Source: a virus | IMG/VR virus record: IMGVR_UViG_3300023240_001391 | Span: 1 to 64,000 of that record | Strand: one strand, 5' to 3' | Length of the DNA: 64,000 bases | In this document: one piece after another, positions 1 through 10,320 of the stretch | Layout of the letters: each line of letters starts with the position of its first letter | Position numbering within the stretch: the first letter of the stretch is position 1 | Position numbers and translations under genes: made by a program | The notes under the pieces: generated by a model | The model's input: only the letters and a program-made list of their open reading frames with translations | What the model was told of the DNA's origin: nothing | Databases searched by the model: none

Positions 1-2331
1 ATTACTCAAAAGATAAAAGACCGAGGAATGATTCCTGTTCCAGGATCAGCATTTAGAATATCAACACATATATCTAATATTATAGTTAAAGAGGCCATAA
101 CAGTACCAATTGAAATTGGTGATACTGTTCTTGGTGGTAAGTTCAAAAATAAGAAAATTGTGGTTAAGACTATAGATACGAATGAAAAAGGTGATATCAC
201 TATAAATGGTAAGCCATTTATGAAATTCAGAATCCTAAAGGAAAGTAGTGGTGAATCAATTCAATGTCAAAGTTGTGATCATAACTGGGAACTTGAATTT
301 GATGATGATAGACCTTATCTATGTCACTCTTGTGGGTATGATCAATCAATGCAAAAAATAGATATTGTAGCATTTGAAGATTGGAAATCTCAAAACAAAC
401 AGATATCAGAATTAAACGAAGTTCAATCAAAATTAAAATTGAGTATTCCAAAGAACGTATTAGATATACACAAGGCATTCAAAAAGGAAGGTAGGAAGTT
501 ATACATTGTGGGTGGTGCAGTAAGGGATGCGATTCTAAAGCAGACCCCTAAAGATTTTGATTTAGCAACTGATGCTAAACCTGATGATGTTTTAGATATC
601 GCTAAGAAGTATGGATTTAAAACAGCAGAAGTTGGTAAACAATTTGGTGTTGTCATAGTAAATGGTGAAGAGATCGCCACATTTCGAAAAGATATCGGTA
701 AAGGTAGGCGGCCTGATGCAGTAGATTACACTGATATATATGGTGATGTTAAACGTAGAGATCTAACTATAAATGCACTATTCTATGATATAGATAGAAA
801 GCAAATAGTTGATTTGGTAGGTGGTATCGCTGACTTAAAGAATAAATCGATTAAAACTGTCGGTGATGCAAAGGATAGATTTGATGAAGATCCATTACGA
901 AAGTTAAGGGCTTTACGTTTTACTGCAAGAATTGGTGGTAGAATGGAAAAAGACACGGTTAATGCTATAAAAGATAACCCCGATATTAGTGGTGTCTCAG
1001 CCGAACGTATCCGTGATGAGTTTATTAAATCAATTAAGACTGCTAAATCATCTAAATCTTACCTAAAGATGGTAGATTCATTTAAAATGCTGAAACAGAT
1101 ACTACCAAATGTCCGATATAATACGGACTTTATAGAAAATGGCAACTATAAATTAGTAATAGCAAATTTACTAAGAAAGAACACCGATGATTTGGTGTAT
1201 AAAGTACTTAAAAAGTTAAAATACACAGATAAAGAATCATTAGATATCGCATTCTTAATAAAATTAGTGGGATTAAAATCCGATGATGTGTATAAGATGA
1301 AAAGGGCTCAGGTTAAAACAACATTAGAAATTGGCGAAATTATAGAATGGGGTAACATCATAGGAAGTGATTTGAAAAAGTTCGCTAATTTTAAATTAAG
1401 TTATGGTGGTAACGATGTTAAATCACTTGGATTGAAAGGAAAGGATATTGGTGATAAAATTGAACAAATGGAAATTGAAAAGTACATAAATGAATCACTT
1501 AAATCAGCAGGTATTAAAAACTTTAAAGATTTATTCAAAAAGATGCCATCTGATTTACAAAAGAGAGTTTATAACTTAAAGAATAGTGATCAGAGACGTG
1601 ACTTTCATCCCGAAGGTAACGTATTAAAGCATACTATTGTGGTTGTCAATAGAGCAATAAAAGATGATGATATTGATATAGCATTGGCGGCAATGTTCCA
1701 TGATATAGGTAAAGATGAAACTGCATCTTCAAGTCTAAAAACACGTGGTACACAGCACTTAGGGCATGAGGCGGTTTCAGCATCATTGGTTAAGAAACAT
1801 AAGAAATTTATTGAAGATGTTGGTGGGAATGCAGCTAATGTATTCTATATAGTTAAAAATCATATGAGAATAAAGAAAATGCCTGATATGCGAAAGAAAA
1901 AGCAGGATAAATTGAAATCATTTAGAGCATTTGATAAACTAAACAAATTCACTAAACATGATAGGGGTGGTTTCGATGAATCGAATATTAACGAAATGCC
2001 AAAAGCTGATCTAGAGAAAATAGATAAGTTTGCCGATACGCAGTTAAAACCAATTGATGTTGATTTAACAGGTGCACATTTCTTTGCAAGATTGAACGAT
2101 CCTAGAAATAAAAAAGAGATATCCGTTGCGGAGTTAGTACGATTTTTCAAACAATTGGGTAGAAATAAAAAAGAATTCCTATCTCTACTTGATAAATATA
2201 AATCGTTGGTAGCTACTGATGATAAGACCAACATAAACATACCATTTATGAAAAAATCCAACAGAGCTATAGCAAAAACGGTTATGAGGAAGCGGGACTT
2301 TAAATCATCTGATAAGAAGATAACAATTTAA
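1..2331 (+). CDS. cca: CCA-adding enzyme (tRNA nucleotidyltransferase) with N-terminal zinc ribbon and C-terminal HD domain, 5' end outside window
   Basis: Adds or repairs the 3' CCA of tRNAs. The reading frame is open to base 1, so the gene starts upstream; the first in-window ATG is at 28, from which residues are numbered. The N-terminus holds a short phage-type region (1-70), then a CxxC/CxxC zinc ribbon (C80, C83, C99, C102). The class II nucleotidyltransferase head follows: GG at 162-163, DFDLA with metal-binding D176 and D178, the RRD motif near 243-245 and DEDPLRKLRALRF at 286-298. An HD motif lies at 558-559 in a C-terminal HD domain. At over 767 residues it is far longer than a bacterial Cca (about 400), because of the added N-terminal part. 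It matters here because nearly all tRNA genes at 51.6-60.5 kb lack an encoded CCA. The family call is strong; A- versus CCA-addition cannot be told from sequence alone. Confidence 0.93.
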   Translation: MTQKIKDRGMIPVPGSAFRISTHISNIIVKEAITVPIEIGDTVLGGKFKNKKIVVKTIDTNEKGDITINGKPFMKFRILKESSGESIQCQSCDHNWELEFDDDRPYLCHSCGYDQSMQKIDIVAFEDWKSQNKQISELNEVQSKLKLSIPKNVLDIHKAFKKEGRKLYIVGGAVRDAILKQTPKDFDLATDAKPDDVLDIAKKYGFKTAEVGKQFGVVIVNGEEIATFRKDIGKGRRPDAVDYTDIYGDVKRRDLTINALFYDIDRKQIVDLVGGIADLKNKSIKTVGDAKDRFDEDPLRKLRALRFTARIGGRMEKDTVNAIKDNPDISGVSAERIRDEFIKSIKTAKSSKSYLKMVDSFKMLKQILPNVRYNTDFIENGNYKLVIANLLRKNTDDLVYKVLKKLKYTDKESLDIAFLIKLVGLKSDDVYKMKRAQVKTTLEIGEIIEWGNIIGSDLKKFANFKLSYGGNDVKSLGLKGKDIGDKIEQMEIEKYINESLKSAGIKNFKDLFKKMPSDLQKRVYNLKNSDQRRDFHPEGNVLKHTIVVVNRAIKDDDIDIALAAMFHDIGKDETASSSLKTRGTQHLGHEAVSASLVKKHKKFIEDVGGNAANVFYIVKNHMRIKKMPDMRKKKQDKLKSFRAFDKLNKFTKHDRGGFDESNINEMPKADLEKIDKFADTQLKPIDVDLTGAHFFARLNDPRNKKEISVAELVRFFKQLGRNKKEFLSLLDKYKSLVATDDKTNINIPFMKKSNRAIAKTVMRKRDFKSSDKKITI

Positions 2332-2345
2332 TAACATAGTATGGT

Positions 2346-2375
2346 TTGATTTATCAAAATACTTTCGTATATTGT
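2346..2375 (+). promoter_or_regulatory. Bacteroidetes-type promoter
   Basis: TTG at 2346, 19 bases, then TATATTGT at 2368. It serves the HExxH gene that starts 25 bases downstream. Confidence 0.7.
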
Positions 2376-2400
2376 TATTCAAATTGATATATATTTGCAT

Positions 2401-3102
2401 ATGTACGATAAAATTACAGGAGTAATCACAAAATCAGTAATGAGACAGATACGAAGGTGTATAGAACATAAACCAACAAAAATGGGTTGTTATCTTATCA
2501 GAACTGACCCACCGATGGGTAAGGGGATTCATTATCTACTATCACATGATAATGATTCGATACACATAGGTGATTTTAAAGACAAAAAATCGAAGTTATC
2601 ATTATCAAGTTCACTAAAGATTAAAATATCAGATACGGTTCCTTCGGGTGATTTCTATATAAATGCATTCGCTGATGAAGGACTTTGGTGTGATTTGCAA
2701 TTATTAATTGCTGTAAACCCAACCGATGGTCATCAAATTCTAAGTAAAATAAATCCATATATAAGAGAAGCAGTGCGGCATGAAATAGAACATTTCACCC
2801 AACGTGGTGATAATCTTAAAATTTCAAAGAAAATAAGACATAATAATTCCATACGGGCTAAGATCAATTCGGGATTGCTACCAGTGTATAGGTATCTAAT
2901 ACTACCTGATGAGATTGATGCTAATATACATGGGTTATATGCTAAGGCTAAGAGTATTAAAGAACCTTATCAAATTGTAGTTGATAATCATTTAGATTTA
3001 TTTGTAAAGGATGGTGATCTTACAGATCGTGAGAGAAGTATTGTGTATAGATCGTGGAAAAATCGAATTCCAAAAATAGGTGGAATTCCAAAATTGAATT
3101 GA
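2401..3102 (+). CDS. Putative HExxH zinc metallopeptidase-like protein
   Basis: A 233-residue protein with the motif RHEIEHFTQ near residue 130, i.e. an HExxH zinc-binding and catalytic signature preceded by a helix. The residues upstream (LWCDLQLLI, then IREAV) fit the strand and helix that precede HExxH in gluzincin-like folds. I chose ATG 2401; a TTG two codons earlier is possible but unnecessary. It has its own promoter. Substrate unknown; it could process phage structural proteins or act on host protein. Family assignment rests on the motif alone. Confidence 0.6.
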   Translation: MYDKITGVITKSVMRQIRRCIEHKPTKMGCYLIRTDPPMGKGIHYLLSHDNDSIHIGDFKDKKSKLSLSSSLKIKISDTVPSGDFYINAFADEGLWCDLQLLIAVNPTDGHQILSKINPYIREAVRHEIEHFTQRGDNLKISKKIRHNNSIRAKINSGLLPVYRYLILPDEIDANIHGLYAKAKSIKEPYQIVVDNHLDLFVKDGDLTDRERSIVYRSWKNRIPKIGGIPKLN

Positions 3103-3140
3103 TTTAAAATCAGTATTGGTGAGTAATTAAATTTATTAAC

Positions 3141-3150
3141 ATATTTATAG
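3141..3150 (+). promoter_or_regulatory. TATTTATAG element (candidate late promoter)
   Basis: ATATTTATAG 16 bases before the next gene. The same element precedes genes at 12888, 18402, 43524 and 61684. Function inferred from recurrence only. Confidence 0.4.
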
Positions 3151-3165
3151 ACATAAACAAAAACT

Positions 3166-3390
3166 ATGGATTACGAGAATCAAGCAATGTTAGTTACATA
3201 TGGTATTTTGAAATCACCAGATTTTAAATGGGATGGTGATTGGCCTAATGAAATGAAAATAGCTTTACTTAAAATTCTGATTAACTATTTTGAAAAATCA
3301 CAAGAATACGAACGATGTGTTCTTCTTCAAAATATGTTAGTTGATAGGGAGAATGATGGTGAATATAATGATAAAGCAATTGCAGAGTGA
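3166..3390 (+). CDS. Small unknown protein, 74 aa
   Basis: Not recognised. Mostly helical and acidic, with YFEKSQEYERCVLLQNML resembling a short helical hairpin. First of a packed run 3166-5185 in which stops and starts overlap, so it is probably co-transcribed with the ClpS-like gene. Confidence 0.65.
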   Translation: MDYENQAMLVTYGILKSPDFKWDGDWPNEMKIALLKILINYFEKSQEYERCVLLQNMLVDRENDGEYNDKAIAE

Positions 3391-3526
3391 TGTAATTAGA
3401 AATGGTGATGATTTGATAGTATACCTTCGAACTGAAAATGATGTCAATATTGAGGCTCACCTTTGTAATGGGAGTGGGTTAATTGAAATAGTGCAGAAAT
3501 TACGTAAAAAGATACAATCTATATGA
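3368..3526 (+). CDS. Small unknown protein, 52 aa
   Basis: Overlaps the previous gene by 23 bases in another frame and ends four bases into the next. Start taken at ATG 3368; ATG 3353 or 3356 would add a few residues. The sequence alternates beta-like stretches (DDLIVYLRT, VNIEAHLC) and ends in a basic helix. No family recognised. Confidence 0.5.
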   Translation: MIKQLQSDVIRNGDDLIVYLRTENDVNIEAHLCNGSGLIEIVQKLRKKIQSI

Positions 3527-3753
3527 AGTTAATAATGTTAAATGATGATATACATAGTTTCGAAGAGGTGATCTACCTGTTGGGTTCTTATTTAACATAT
3601 CCCAAATCACAACTAATATCAATAGTATCTTTGGTGGATAATGTTGGGTGGTGTTCTGTAATGGAAAGTGAGAATACTGCTAGTATATCAGATGCAATGT
3701 CTTATTTAACTAAACAGGGTTTATCTTTAAAAATAGAGGATTCGGATGTCTAA
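3523..3753 (+). CDS. ClpS-like adaptor protein
   Basis: A 76-residue protein matching the ClpS core: LNDD at 6-9 followed by a phenylalanine-containing helix (SFEEVIYLL), the middle segment ending VDNVGW, and a C-terminal helix-strand (AMSYLTKQGLSLKIED). ClpS binds N-degron substrates and hands them to ClpAP; it acts in the cytoplasm. N7 and D8-D9 match the residues that hold the substrate alpha-amino group, but the conserved His of the VHxxG motif is Asp39 here. It lacks the flexible N-terminal extension that ClpS needs to feed ClpA, so it may be a competitor or a redirected adaptor. Recognition is by pattern; moderate certainty. Confidence 0.6.
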   Translation: MKLIMLNDDIHSFEEVIYLLGSYLTYPKSQLISIVSLVDNVGWCSVMESENTASISDAMSYLTKQGLSLKIEDSDV

Positions 3754-3904
3754 ATCAAAAGGACTAGGTGATGATATTAAAAAGATAACTAAGTTTACTA
3801 AAATAGATAAACTTGCCGAATCAATTGCTAAATATATGGGTAAGGATGATTGTGGTTGTGATGGAAGGGCTGATAAACTAAATACTTGGAAACCATACAA
3901 ATAA
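3746..3904 (+). CDS. Small conserved phage protein with CGC motif, 52 aa
   Basis: Overlaps the end of the ClpS-like gene by eight bases. The sequence pattern GLGDDIKKITKFT...DDCGCDGRADKLN...PYK is of a type I recall as common in large phages, with a helical N-terminal half and a CxC followed by RxDKLN. Function unknown; a virion or assembly role is a guess. Confidence 0.7.
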   Translation: MSKSKGLGDDIKKITKFTKIDKLAESIAKYMGKDDCGCDGRADKLNTWKPYK

Positions 3905-3922
3905 AATTAATTAGGTGTAAAA

Positions 3923-5185
3923 ATGAAAATAAGCGAATATATTGAACGTGGGGTATTATCTAGGATAGTTGAGGAAACTGTATCTGTTAATTATATGAAT
4001 AAGGATAAAGGATTTAAAGCTGATAAGAAAATATTCAAAGGTAAGAATGCATATGATAAAGCAGTGGCTTGGGCAAAAACGAACTTAGAAAAGTTTAATA
4101 TGGATAACATCAAATATGAATCATCAAATGTTGTCGAAGCTAAATCTGATGAGTATGCACTTGATTATAATGATGACAGACGACGATTCGCAGTTTATAA
4201 AGTAAATGGTGGTAAAGTAGTAGAATATTTCAAAAACGAAAAAGATGCTATAGACCATATGGATAAACTAAACTCATCAAAGAATGAATCAAATGATCGT
4301 ATTGATGAAAAGTTAATTACATTTTCTAATAGATCACCGTATGGTCAAATAGTACTCTTAGCAGGTGGGGCTGGAAGTGGTAAGGGATTTGCAAGAGATA
4401 AATTTATTGATTCAACGGGTTTCAAAGTCAGAGATGTTGATGAGATGAAAAAGGCACTTGGTAGGTTAGATAAACTAGGTAAGGTATCAATAGATGCCGT
4501 GTATAAGAAATACGGTGGTAATTTAACACCAAAACAAGACAGACATATTCAAGAATTCGTTTTAAATAAGAACATGTCTATTTCAGATTTAGCTGACAAC
4601 CTGAGCAACCCTGATAATGTAGCATCATTACATGCTATTGTTGATGCAATGGGTCTTAAAGATAAGTGGTTGGTTAATATGTTGAATGGAAAATCGAATA
4701 AAGAAACATTACCTAACTTAATGTTTGACATGACCGCTAAAAAGATAACCTCAGTAACCAATCTGATCAAACCTCTGGTAGATCGGGGTTATGATGCAAA
4801 AAATATTCACTTAATATGGGTTCTATCAAATTACGAATTGGCAGTGGAGCGGAACAAAAAGAGACCTAGAGTAGTGCCAGATGATATGCAATTACAAACA
4901 CATGAAGGTGCAGCTGAAACAATTTGGGGTATATTAACTAAGGCAATACCAAAGGGATTAAATGGTAGAATTGATGTGATATTGGGTAACACCGAACATA
5001 CTATCAGACATAAAGATTCCAACGGTGATGAAATAGAAGATTCTATTAAAGGTTTTCTAGCATTACCAATCAAACCACAAGGAAAATCTATATTCCCTGA
5101 AAAGAATTGGAAGATGAGATTATATAGATGGGTACTTAAAAATGCACCTAAGAGTGTTGATGTACGATCTGATTCAGATAGTTAA
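3923..5185 (+). CDS. P-loop kinase-like protein (zeta-toxin/polynucleotide kinase type), 420 aa
   Basis: The N-terminal 130 residues are lysine-rich and of unknown role, beginning MKISEYIERGVLS. A Walker A motif, GGAGSGKG, starts near residue 148, followed by RDKFIDSTGFKVRDVDEMK, which places an Asp after the second strand as in zeta-toxin and kinase folds. Further on, IHLIWVLSNYELAVERNKKR resembles the lid region of phosphotransferases, with arginines in RPRVVPDD. The C-terminus is basic. Similar genes occur near head or tail genes in T4-like phages of environmental origin. Substrate is unknown: RNA, DNA or a sugar nucleotide are all possible. Confidence 0.7.
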   Translation: MKISEYIERGVLSRIVEETVSVNYMNKDKGFKADKKIFKGKNAYDKAVAWAKTNLEKFNMDNIKYESSNVVEAKSDEYALDYNDDRRRFAVYKVNGGKVVEYFKNEKDAIDHMDKLNSSKNESNDRIDEKLITFSNRSPYGQIVLLAGGAGSGKGFARDKFIDSTGFKVRDVDEMKKALGRLDKLGKVSIDAVYKKYGGNLTPKQDRHIQEFVLNKNMSISDLADNLSNPDNVASLHAIVDAMGLKDKWLVNMLNGKSNKETLPNLMFDMTAKKITSVTNLIKPLVDRGYDAKNIHLIWVLSNYELAVERNKKRPRVVPDDMQLQTHEGAAETIWGILTKAIPKGLNGRIDVILGNTEHTIRHKDSNGDEIEDSIKGFLALPIKPQGKSIFPEKNWKMRLYRWVLKNAPKSVDVRSDSDS

Positions 5186-5205
5186 CAATTCCTTAACATA
5201 CTAAA

Positions 5206-5284
5206 TTAGGATTAATCAAATCAAAACAGTACCTTTATTTTGTTGGGTTGAGGAAGTAACCTCACCAATTTAAAATCCAAAGAT
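5206..5284 (+). promoter_or_regulatory. Promoter plus conserved hairpin leader, copy 1
   Basis: TTAGG at 5206, 21 bases, TACCTTTA at 5230, then the leader TTTTGTTGGGTTGAGG-AAGTAA-CCTCACC, which folds as TGAGG/CCTCA with loop AAGTAA. The upstream TTAACAATTCCTTAACATAC is shared by the other copies. Confidence 0.75.
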
Positions 5285-5500
5285 ATGAATTTGATTAAAA
5301 AAGAAGTTGTTGATTATTTGAAAATGATCGATGTACAACTGTCTAATAGAATGCAAGAATTATCAGAATTGGTTATAGAAAATAACATTGAATATGTTAC
5401 TATCTCCGTACTTCGAAATACACTTCCTATTGATATAGTAAAGGAAATGCAGTGTAACGTAGTTAGTTATCTATTTCAAATAGATAATAGTAATTCTTAA
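5285..5500 (+). CDS. Small unknown protein, 71 aa
   Basis: Amphipathic, mostly helical (VVDYLKMIDVQLSNRMQELSELV). Single gene between two promoters, preceded by the repeated leader. No family recognised. Confidence 0.65.
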   Translation: MNLIKKEVVDYLKMIDVQLSNRMQELSELVIENNIEYVTISVLRNTLPIDIVKEMQCNVVSYLFQIDNSNS

Positions 5501-5521
5501 CAATTCCTTAACATTGAATTT

Positions 5522-5551
5522 TTGATTATTCAGATATATTTCGTATCTTTA
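5522..5551 (+). promoter_or_regulatory. Bacteroidetes-type promoter, second leader class
   Basis: TTG at 5522, 19 bases, TATCTTTA at 5544, followed by TGTAATGATTGATAACC, a leader also seen after the promoters at 24392, 38718 and 47448. Confidence 0.7.
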
Positions 5552-5587
5552 CTATGTAATGATTGATAACCCCCAAATGATAAAAAT

Positions 5588-7702
5588 ATGATGAAAACCG
5601 ATAACAAATATAGTTCCTTTTGGGCTGATTGTTTCAAACGAAATGGCAGTGGATTGGATGATGCCGAATCTAAATCGAATGATTTGATTCAAATGGCATC
5701 TTATAAAAAATCCATTGCGAACTTTGTAGCAATAACAACCAATCAAAATATCCCTGTTGAGTTCAATCTTAGAGGTGATGGTTCTTATACTGATGGTAAG
5801 GTTGTTACTATTTCAGCTAAAATGGATAACAACCATTTTGATTCTACAGTAGGATTGGCATTGCATGAAGGTAGTCATGTTAAATTAACTAATTTCGAAA
5901 TATTAGTAGATCTAAATTGTAGTAGATTTCCATCGAAAATTACCGATGATTTTATTTCTGATTTGCAAGTAAAATATGGACTTGATTTATTTAAAACTAA
6001 CCGTTATATAAAAGGTATTGTAAAGAACCTTTTGAATGTAGTTGAAGATAGGCGTATTGATAATTACATCTACTCTACGGCCCCTGGTTACAAAGGATAC
6101 TACCAAGCAATGTATGATAGGTACTTTAATGACCCACTTATTGATAAGGCACTTCAATCGAATTCGAAACGAGATTTGGATTGGGATTCTTATATGTTCC
6201 ACATCATCAACATTGTTAACAAAAATAGAGATCTAGATGCGTTACCAGTTCTCAGAGATGTTTTTAACTTAATTGATTTGAGAAACATCGATAGATTAAA
6301 ATCCACCACCGATGCCTATGAATTGGCAGGTGAAATCTTTGTGATGATCGAAAATAGTTTACCAACCCCCGATGAAGGTGAAGGTGAAGGTGAAGGTGAA
6401 GGTGAAGGTGAAGGTGAAGGTGAAGGTGAAGGTGAAGGTGACGGTCAAGGTGAAGGTGAGGGTGAAGGTGATGAACTAGACAAATCTACTGGTAACAGTG
6501 GTGGTGGTGGTGGTGCAACTTCCAAAAATGATTCTGATGAATTAGATGATTCTGATGGAGATTCTGATGGGGGTAAAGCTAAAACCGAAACCGAAATTGG
6601 TAACGGTAAATCAGGTGGTTCTGGTTCAGATTTGCGTGATCTAAGTAAAAGGCAAGAATCTCAACTTGAAAAAAAGATAAAGAAGCAACACGAATTTCAG
6701 AACGGTGCTGTTAAAAAAACATCAGTTACTGCGGCTGAGAAAAAACGATTGGATGTGTTATCCGAAGCTGACATTACTCAAAAAATAGCAGGTAAGGATT
6801 ATGATTCTAATCATCCGTCAAGATCCAATTCAACTCCAGTTTTGATTGTTAATAACTTAACTAAATCACTTGTTAATGGTGATGTGATTGGAATGTTATC
6901 AGATGGTTATAAAACACCTGACATGATAGAGGCGGTCAATAAAGGTGTTCAATTGGGTATGGCACTTGGGCGAAGATTGAAAGTTCGATCTGAATCTAAA
7001 AGTTTGTTTACTACTAGATTGAATGCAGGTAAGATTGATAGGCGGTTAATAAATGAAATCGGTATGGGAAATGATAAAATATTCTCTACACTGAAAGTCG
7101 AGAATCGCAAAAAGGCATTCATTCACATTAGTATTGATGCAAGTTCCTCTATGAGTGGCGGGTTGTTTAGATCAGCACAAACGACCGCAGTGGCCATCGC
7201 AAAGGCAGCTTCGATGACTAACAATATGGATGTTGTTATTTCTTATAGAGCAGTTAAGTATAATGGTTCACATGAATATCCATTGGTATTGATGGCATAT
7301 GATTCTAGAAAAGATAAGTTTTCAAAAATCACATCACTTTTTAAATATATTTCACCACATGGTACAACTCCAGAAGGTCTGTGTTTTGAAGCTATTAAAA
7401 AGCAAATAACATCAACTGTTAATCCTGATACTGATAGTTACCTATTGAATATTTCAGATGGTATGCCTGGGTTTTCAAATAAAGATGTTTACTATACAGG
7501 CACCAACGCCATTGCACATACCAGATCTCAAATTAAATCTATTGAAAGAACTGGTGTTAAGATACTATCATACTTTGTTTCCTCTTATGGTAATAATGCT
7601 CAACTTCCCGCATTTCAACAAATGTATGGCAAGGCAGCAGAAGCAATTTCTCTTAATGAACTTCAACCATTAGCACGGTCGCTGAATAAATTGTTTGAGT
7701 AA
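5588..7702 (+). CDS. CobT-like protein: HExxH domain, GE-repeat linker and VWA domain
   Basis: 704 residues. An N-terminal domain carries HEGSH at 93-97 (HExxH). Residues about 263-297 are a glycine-glutamate repeat, followed by a Ser/Gly/Asp-rich linker. The C-terminal von Willebrand A domain has the MIDAS motif DASSS at 517-521 and a second acidic site in NISDGMPG. CobT of cobalt chelatase and many phage 'CobT' proteins share this order and work with a CobS/MoxR AAA+ ATPase; such an ATPase is at 32574. No cobalamin genes are present, so chelatase activity is unlikely; a remodelling or proteolytic machine is more plausible. The 5' of two adjacent ATGs is used. A TTCG terminator follows. Confidence 0.8.
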   Translation: MMKTDNKYSSFWADCFKRNGSGLDDAESKSNDLIQMASYKKSIANFVAITTNQNIPVEFNLRGDGSYTDGKVVTISAKMDNNHFDSTVGLALHEGSHVKLTNFEILVDLNCSRFPSKITDDFISDLQVKYGLDLFKTNRYIKGIVKNLLNVVEDRRIDNYIYSTAPGYKGYYQAMYDRYFNDPLIDKALQSNSKRDLDWDSYMFHIINIVNKNRDLDALPVLRDVFNLIDLRNIDRLKSTTDAYELAGEIFVMIENSLPTPDEGEGEGEGEGEGEGEGEGEGEGDGQGEGEGEGDELDKSTGNSGGGGGATSKNDSDELDDSDGDSDGGKAKTETEIGNGKSGGSGSDLRDLSKRQESQLEKKIKKQHEFQNGAVKKTSVTAAEKKRLDVLSEADITQKIAGKDYDSNHPSRSNSTPVLIVNNLTKSLVNGDVIGMLSDGYKTPDMIEAVNKGVQLGMALGRRLKVRSESKSLFTTRLNAGKIDRRLINEIGMGNDKIFSTLKVENRKKAFIHISIDASSSMSGGLFRSAQTTAVAIAKAASMTNNMDVVISYRAVKYNGSHEYPLVLMAYDSRKDKFSKITSLFKYISPHGTTPEGLCFEAIKKQITSTVNPDTDSYLLNISDGMPGFSNKDVYYTGTNAIAHTRSQIKSIERTGVKILSYFVSSYGNNAQLPAFQQMYGKAAEAISLNELQPLARSLNKLFE
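6373..6474 (+). repeat. GGTGAA hexanucleotide repeat inside the CobT-like gene
   Basis: About 16 tandem GGTGAA-type units encode the Gly-Glu linker. Copy number could vary by slippage without breaking the frame. Confidence 0.9.
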
Positions 7703-7730
7703 TCTGATGGGGGTTAGATTATAAATCAAT

Positions 7731-7757
7731 GAGGACATCTTCGGATGTTCTCATTTT
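7731..7757 (+). terminator. Rho-independent terminator with TTCG loop
   Basis: GAGGACATC-TTCG-GATGTTCTC followed by ATTTTT, just after the CobT-like gene. Confidence 0.9.
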
Positions 7758-7833
7758 TAAAAATCTCTTAGCATTGAAAATTGGGATTAATCAAAGCAAA
7801 CCCGTGAAACGCTTTATTTAAATTAACACTTAG

Positions 7834-9225
<1,392 letters not shown>

Positions 9226-9241
9226 CAATTCCTTAACATTG

Positions 9242-9267
9242 AAAGCTTGGATATCCCAAGCTTTTTT
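9242..9267 (+). terminator. Terminator overlapping the next promoter
   Basis: AAGCTTGG-atatc-CCAAGCTT followed by six T. The TTG of the next promoter lies inside the left arm. Confidence 0.9.
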
Positions 9268-9324
9268 CGTACATTTATTTTGTTGAGTTGGGGAAGTAAC
9301 CTCATCAATTTAAAATTCAAAGAT
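9247..9324 (+). promoter_or_regulatory. Promoter plus conserved hairpin leader, copy 2
   Basis: TTG at 9247 within the terminator stem, 20 bases, TACATTTA at 9270, then the GTTGGGGAAGTAACCTC leader and AAAGATATG start context. Shared with 5206 and 45630. Confidence 0.8.
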
Positions 9325-9537
9325 ATGAAGTGGGTTAAACCAAGTGAACGAAATCCAGATGGTGTTTATTCATTTAAAACTATAAGTGAATGGGTGGCGG
9401 TTAAGTTCTTTAGTGAGTACAATAAAAAAGAGGTTACAGGAAGTGCAAGATACTGCCATGACAGAAATCAGTGGTTTATATCTGGTGGTCACGTCAATGG
9501 TGAGAAAATCGTAATTGAATGGTTAGATGAGGTATAA
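9325..9537 (+). CDS. Small unknown protein, 70 aa
   Basis: Start at ATG 9325 because everything upstream in this frame is the repeated leader. Aromatic-rich beta pattern (EWVAVKFFSEY, RNQWFISGG). No family recognised. Confidence 0.7.
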   Translation: MKWVKPSERNPDGVYSFKTISEWVAVKFFSEYNKKEVTGSARYCHDRNQWFISGGHVNGEKIVIEWLDEV

Positions 9538-9567
9538 GCAATGTTAACGAATTAAAAAATTAATACT

Positions 9568-10134
9568 ATGAAAAAGCACTTTTATTTTATGTTTGATGGG
9601 ATGAAATTCAAACTTGGTACGAAGCACTTAATTCTATCACCAACGAGGTCAATTTGTATTAATCATGTAGCAGCGGCAAGTATCATTAAACAATACGTTA
9701 AGGCGAAGTTCCCTGATGTGTTAGTTTCTACCGCAAGTGAGAGTTATAGTATGGGTTGTTCAGCCAGAGCTTATATTTCTCACAAAGATGGTCGAGGAAT
9801 AAATAAATCTGCTTACGATGATGTTCGTAATTTTGCTAAAAAGTTTCAAATGGGTAATTTCAATGGAATGACCGATTCATATGAGTATAATGCAGATACT
9901 CTAAGCACTGATAGTGGTATGCATATTGATGCTTACACAAAATACATCAGCGTTGAAAATGAACCAAAGTTTGGAACTGTTGCACACATTATGAACTCTA
10001 TAAAAGAACGTACTTCTATTAGTTCACAATATGCAGGTGGTGCTGTTTCTTTAGACCAAGCAATCAAGGATTGTTCTTCATTCGCATCTGATAAAATAAT
10101 TCAAACCGCAGTAGCAGAACTAGAAAAATTATAA
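9568..10134 (+). CDS. LPD29-like unknown protein, 188 aa
   Basis: The pattern RSICINHVAAASIIKQYVK...FPDVLVST...CSARAYISHKDG...FQMGNFNGMTDSYEYN resembles the large polyvalent protein associated domain LPD29 found in phages and mobile elements. In such proteins a helix precedes a strand-rich core with the GxFNGMxDxY segment. Function unknown. Closely followed by a membrane peptide. Confidence 0.7.
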   Translation: MKKHFYFMFDGMKFKLGTKHLILSPTRSICINHVAAASIIKQYVKAKFPDVLVSTASESYSMGCSARAYISHKDGRGINKSAYDDVRNFAKKFQMGNFNGMTDSYEYNADTLSTDSGMHIDAYTKYISVENEPKFGTVAHIMNSIKERTSISSQYAGGAVSLDQAIKDCSSFASDKIIQTAVAELEKL

Positions 10135-10138
10135 AAAT

Positions 10139-10318
10139 ATGATAGAGATAACAATTTTAGCAGCAGTAATTATTGTAGTTGTACTAAACACTATACTAGA
10201 TCACTTATTTAATTGGTGGATACGGGAATGGGACGATGATTCGTGCATCGTAGTAATTAGTGTTTATATGTTTAAATTTGTGATTTTATTTGGAATTCTA
10301 TTCGAAATATTAAAATAG
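10139..10318 (+). CDS. Two-pass membrane peptide, 59 aa
   Basis: Two hydrophobic segments (ITILAAVIIVVVLNTIL and CIVVISVYMFKFVILFGIL) separated by WWIREWDDD. Four bases from the previous stop and two from the next start, so clearly part of the operon. Role unknown. Confidence 0.65.
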   Translation: MIEITILAAVIIVVVLNTILDHLFNWWIREWDDDSCIVVISVYMFKFVILFGILFEILK

Positions 10319-10320
10319 AT

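Noticed and set aside
5588-7702. Cobalt chelatase function
   Set aside because: Only domain order matches CobT; no cobalamin pathway gene occurs in the window.
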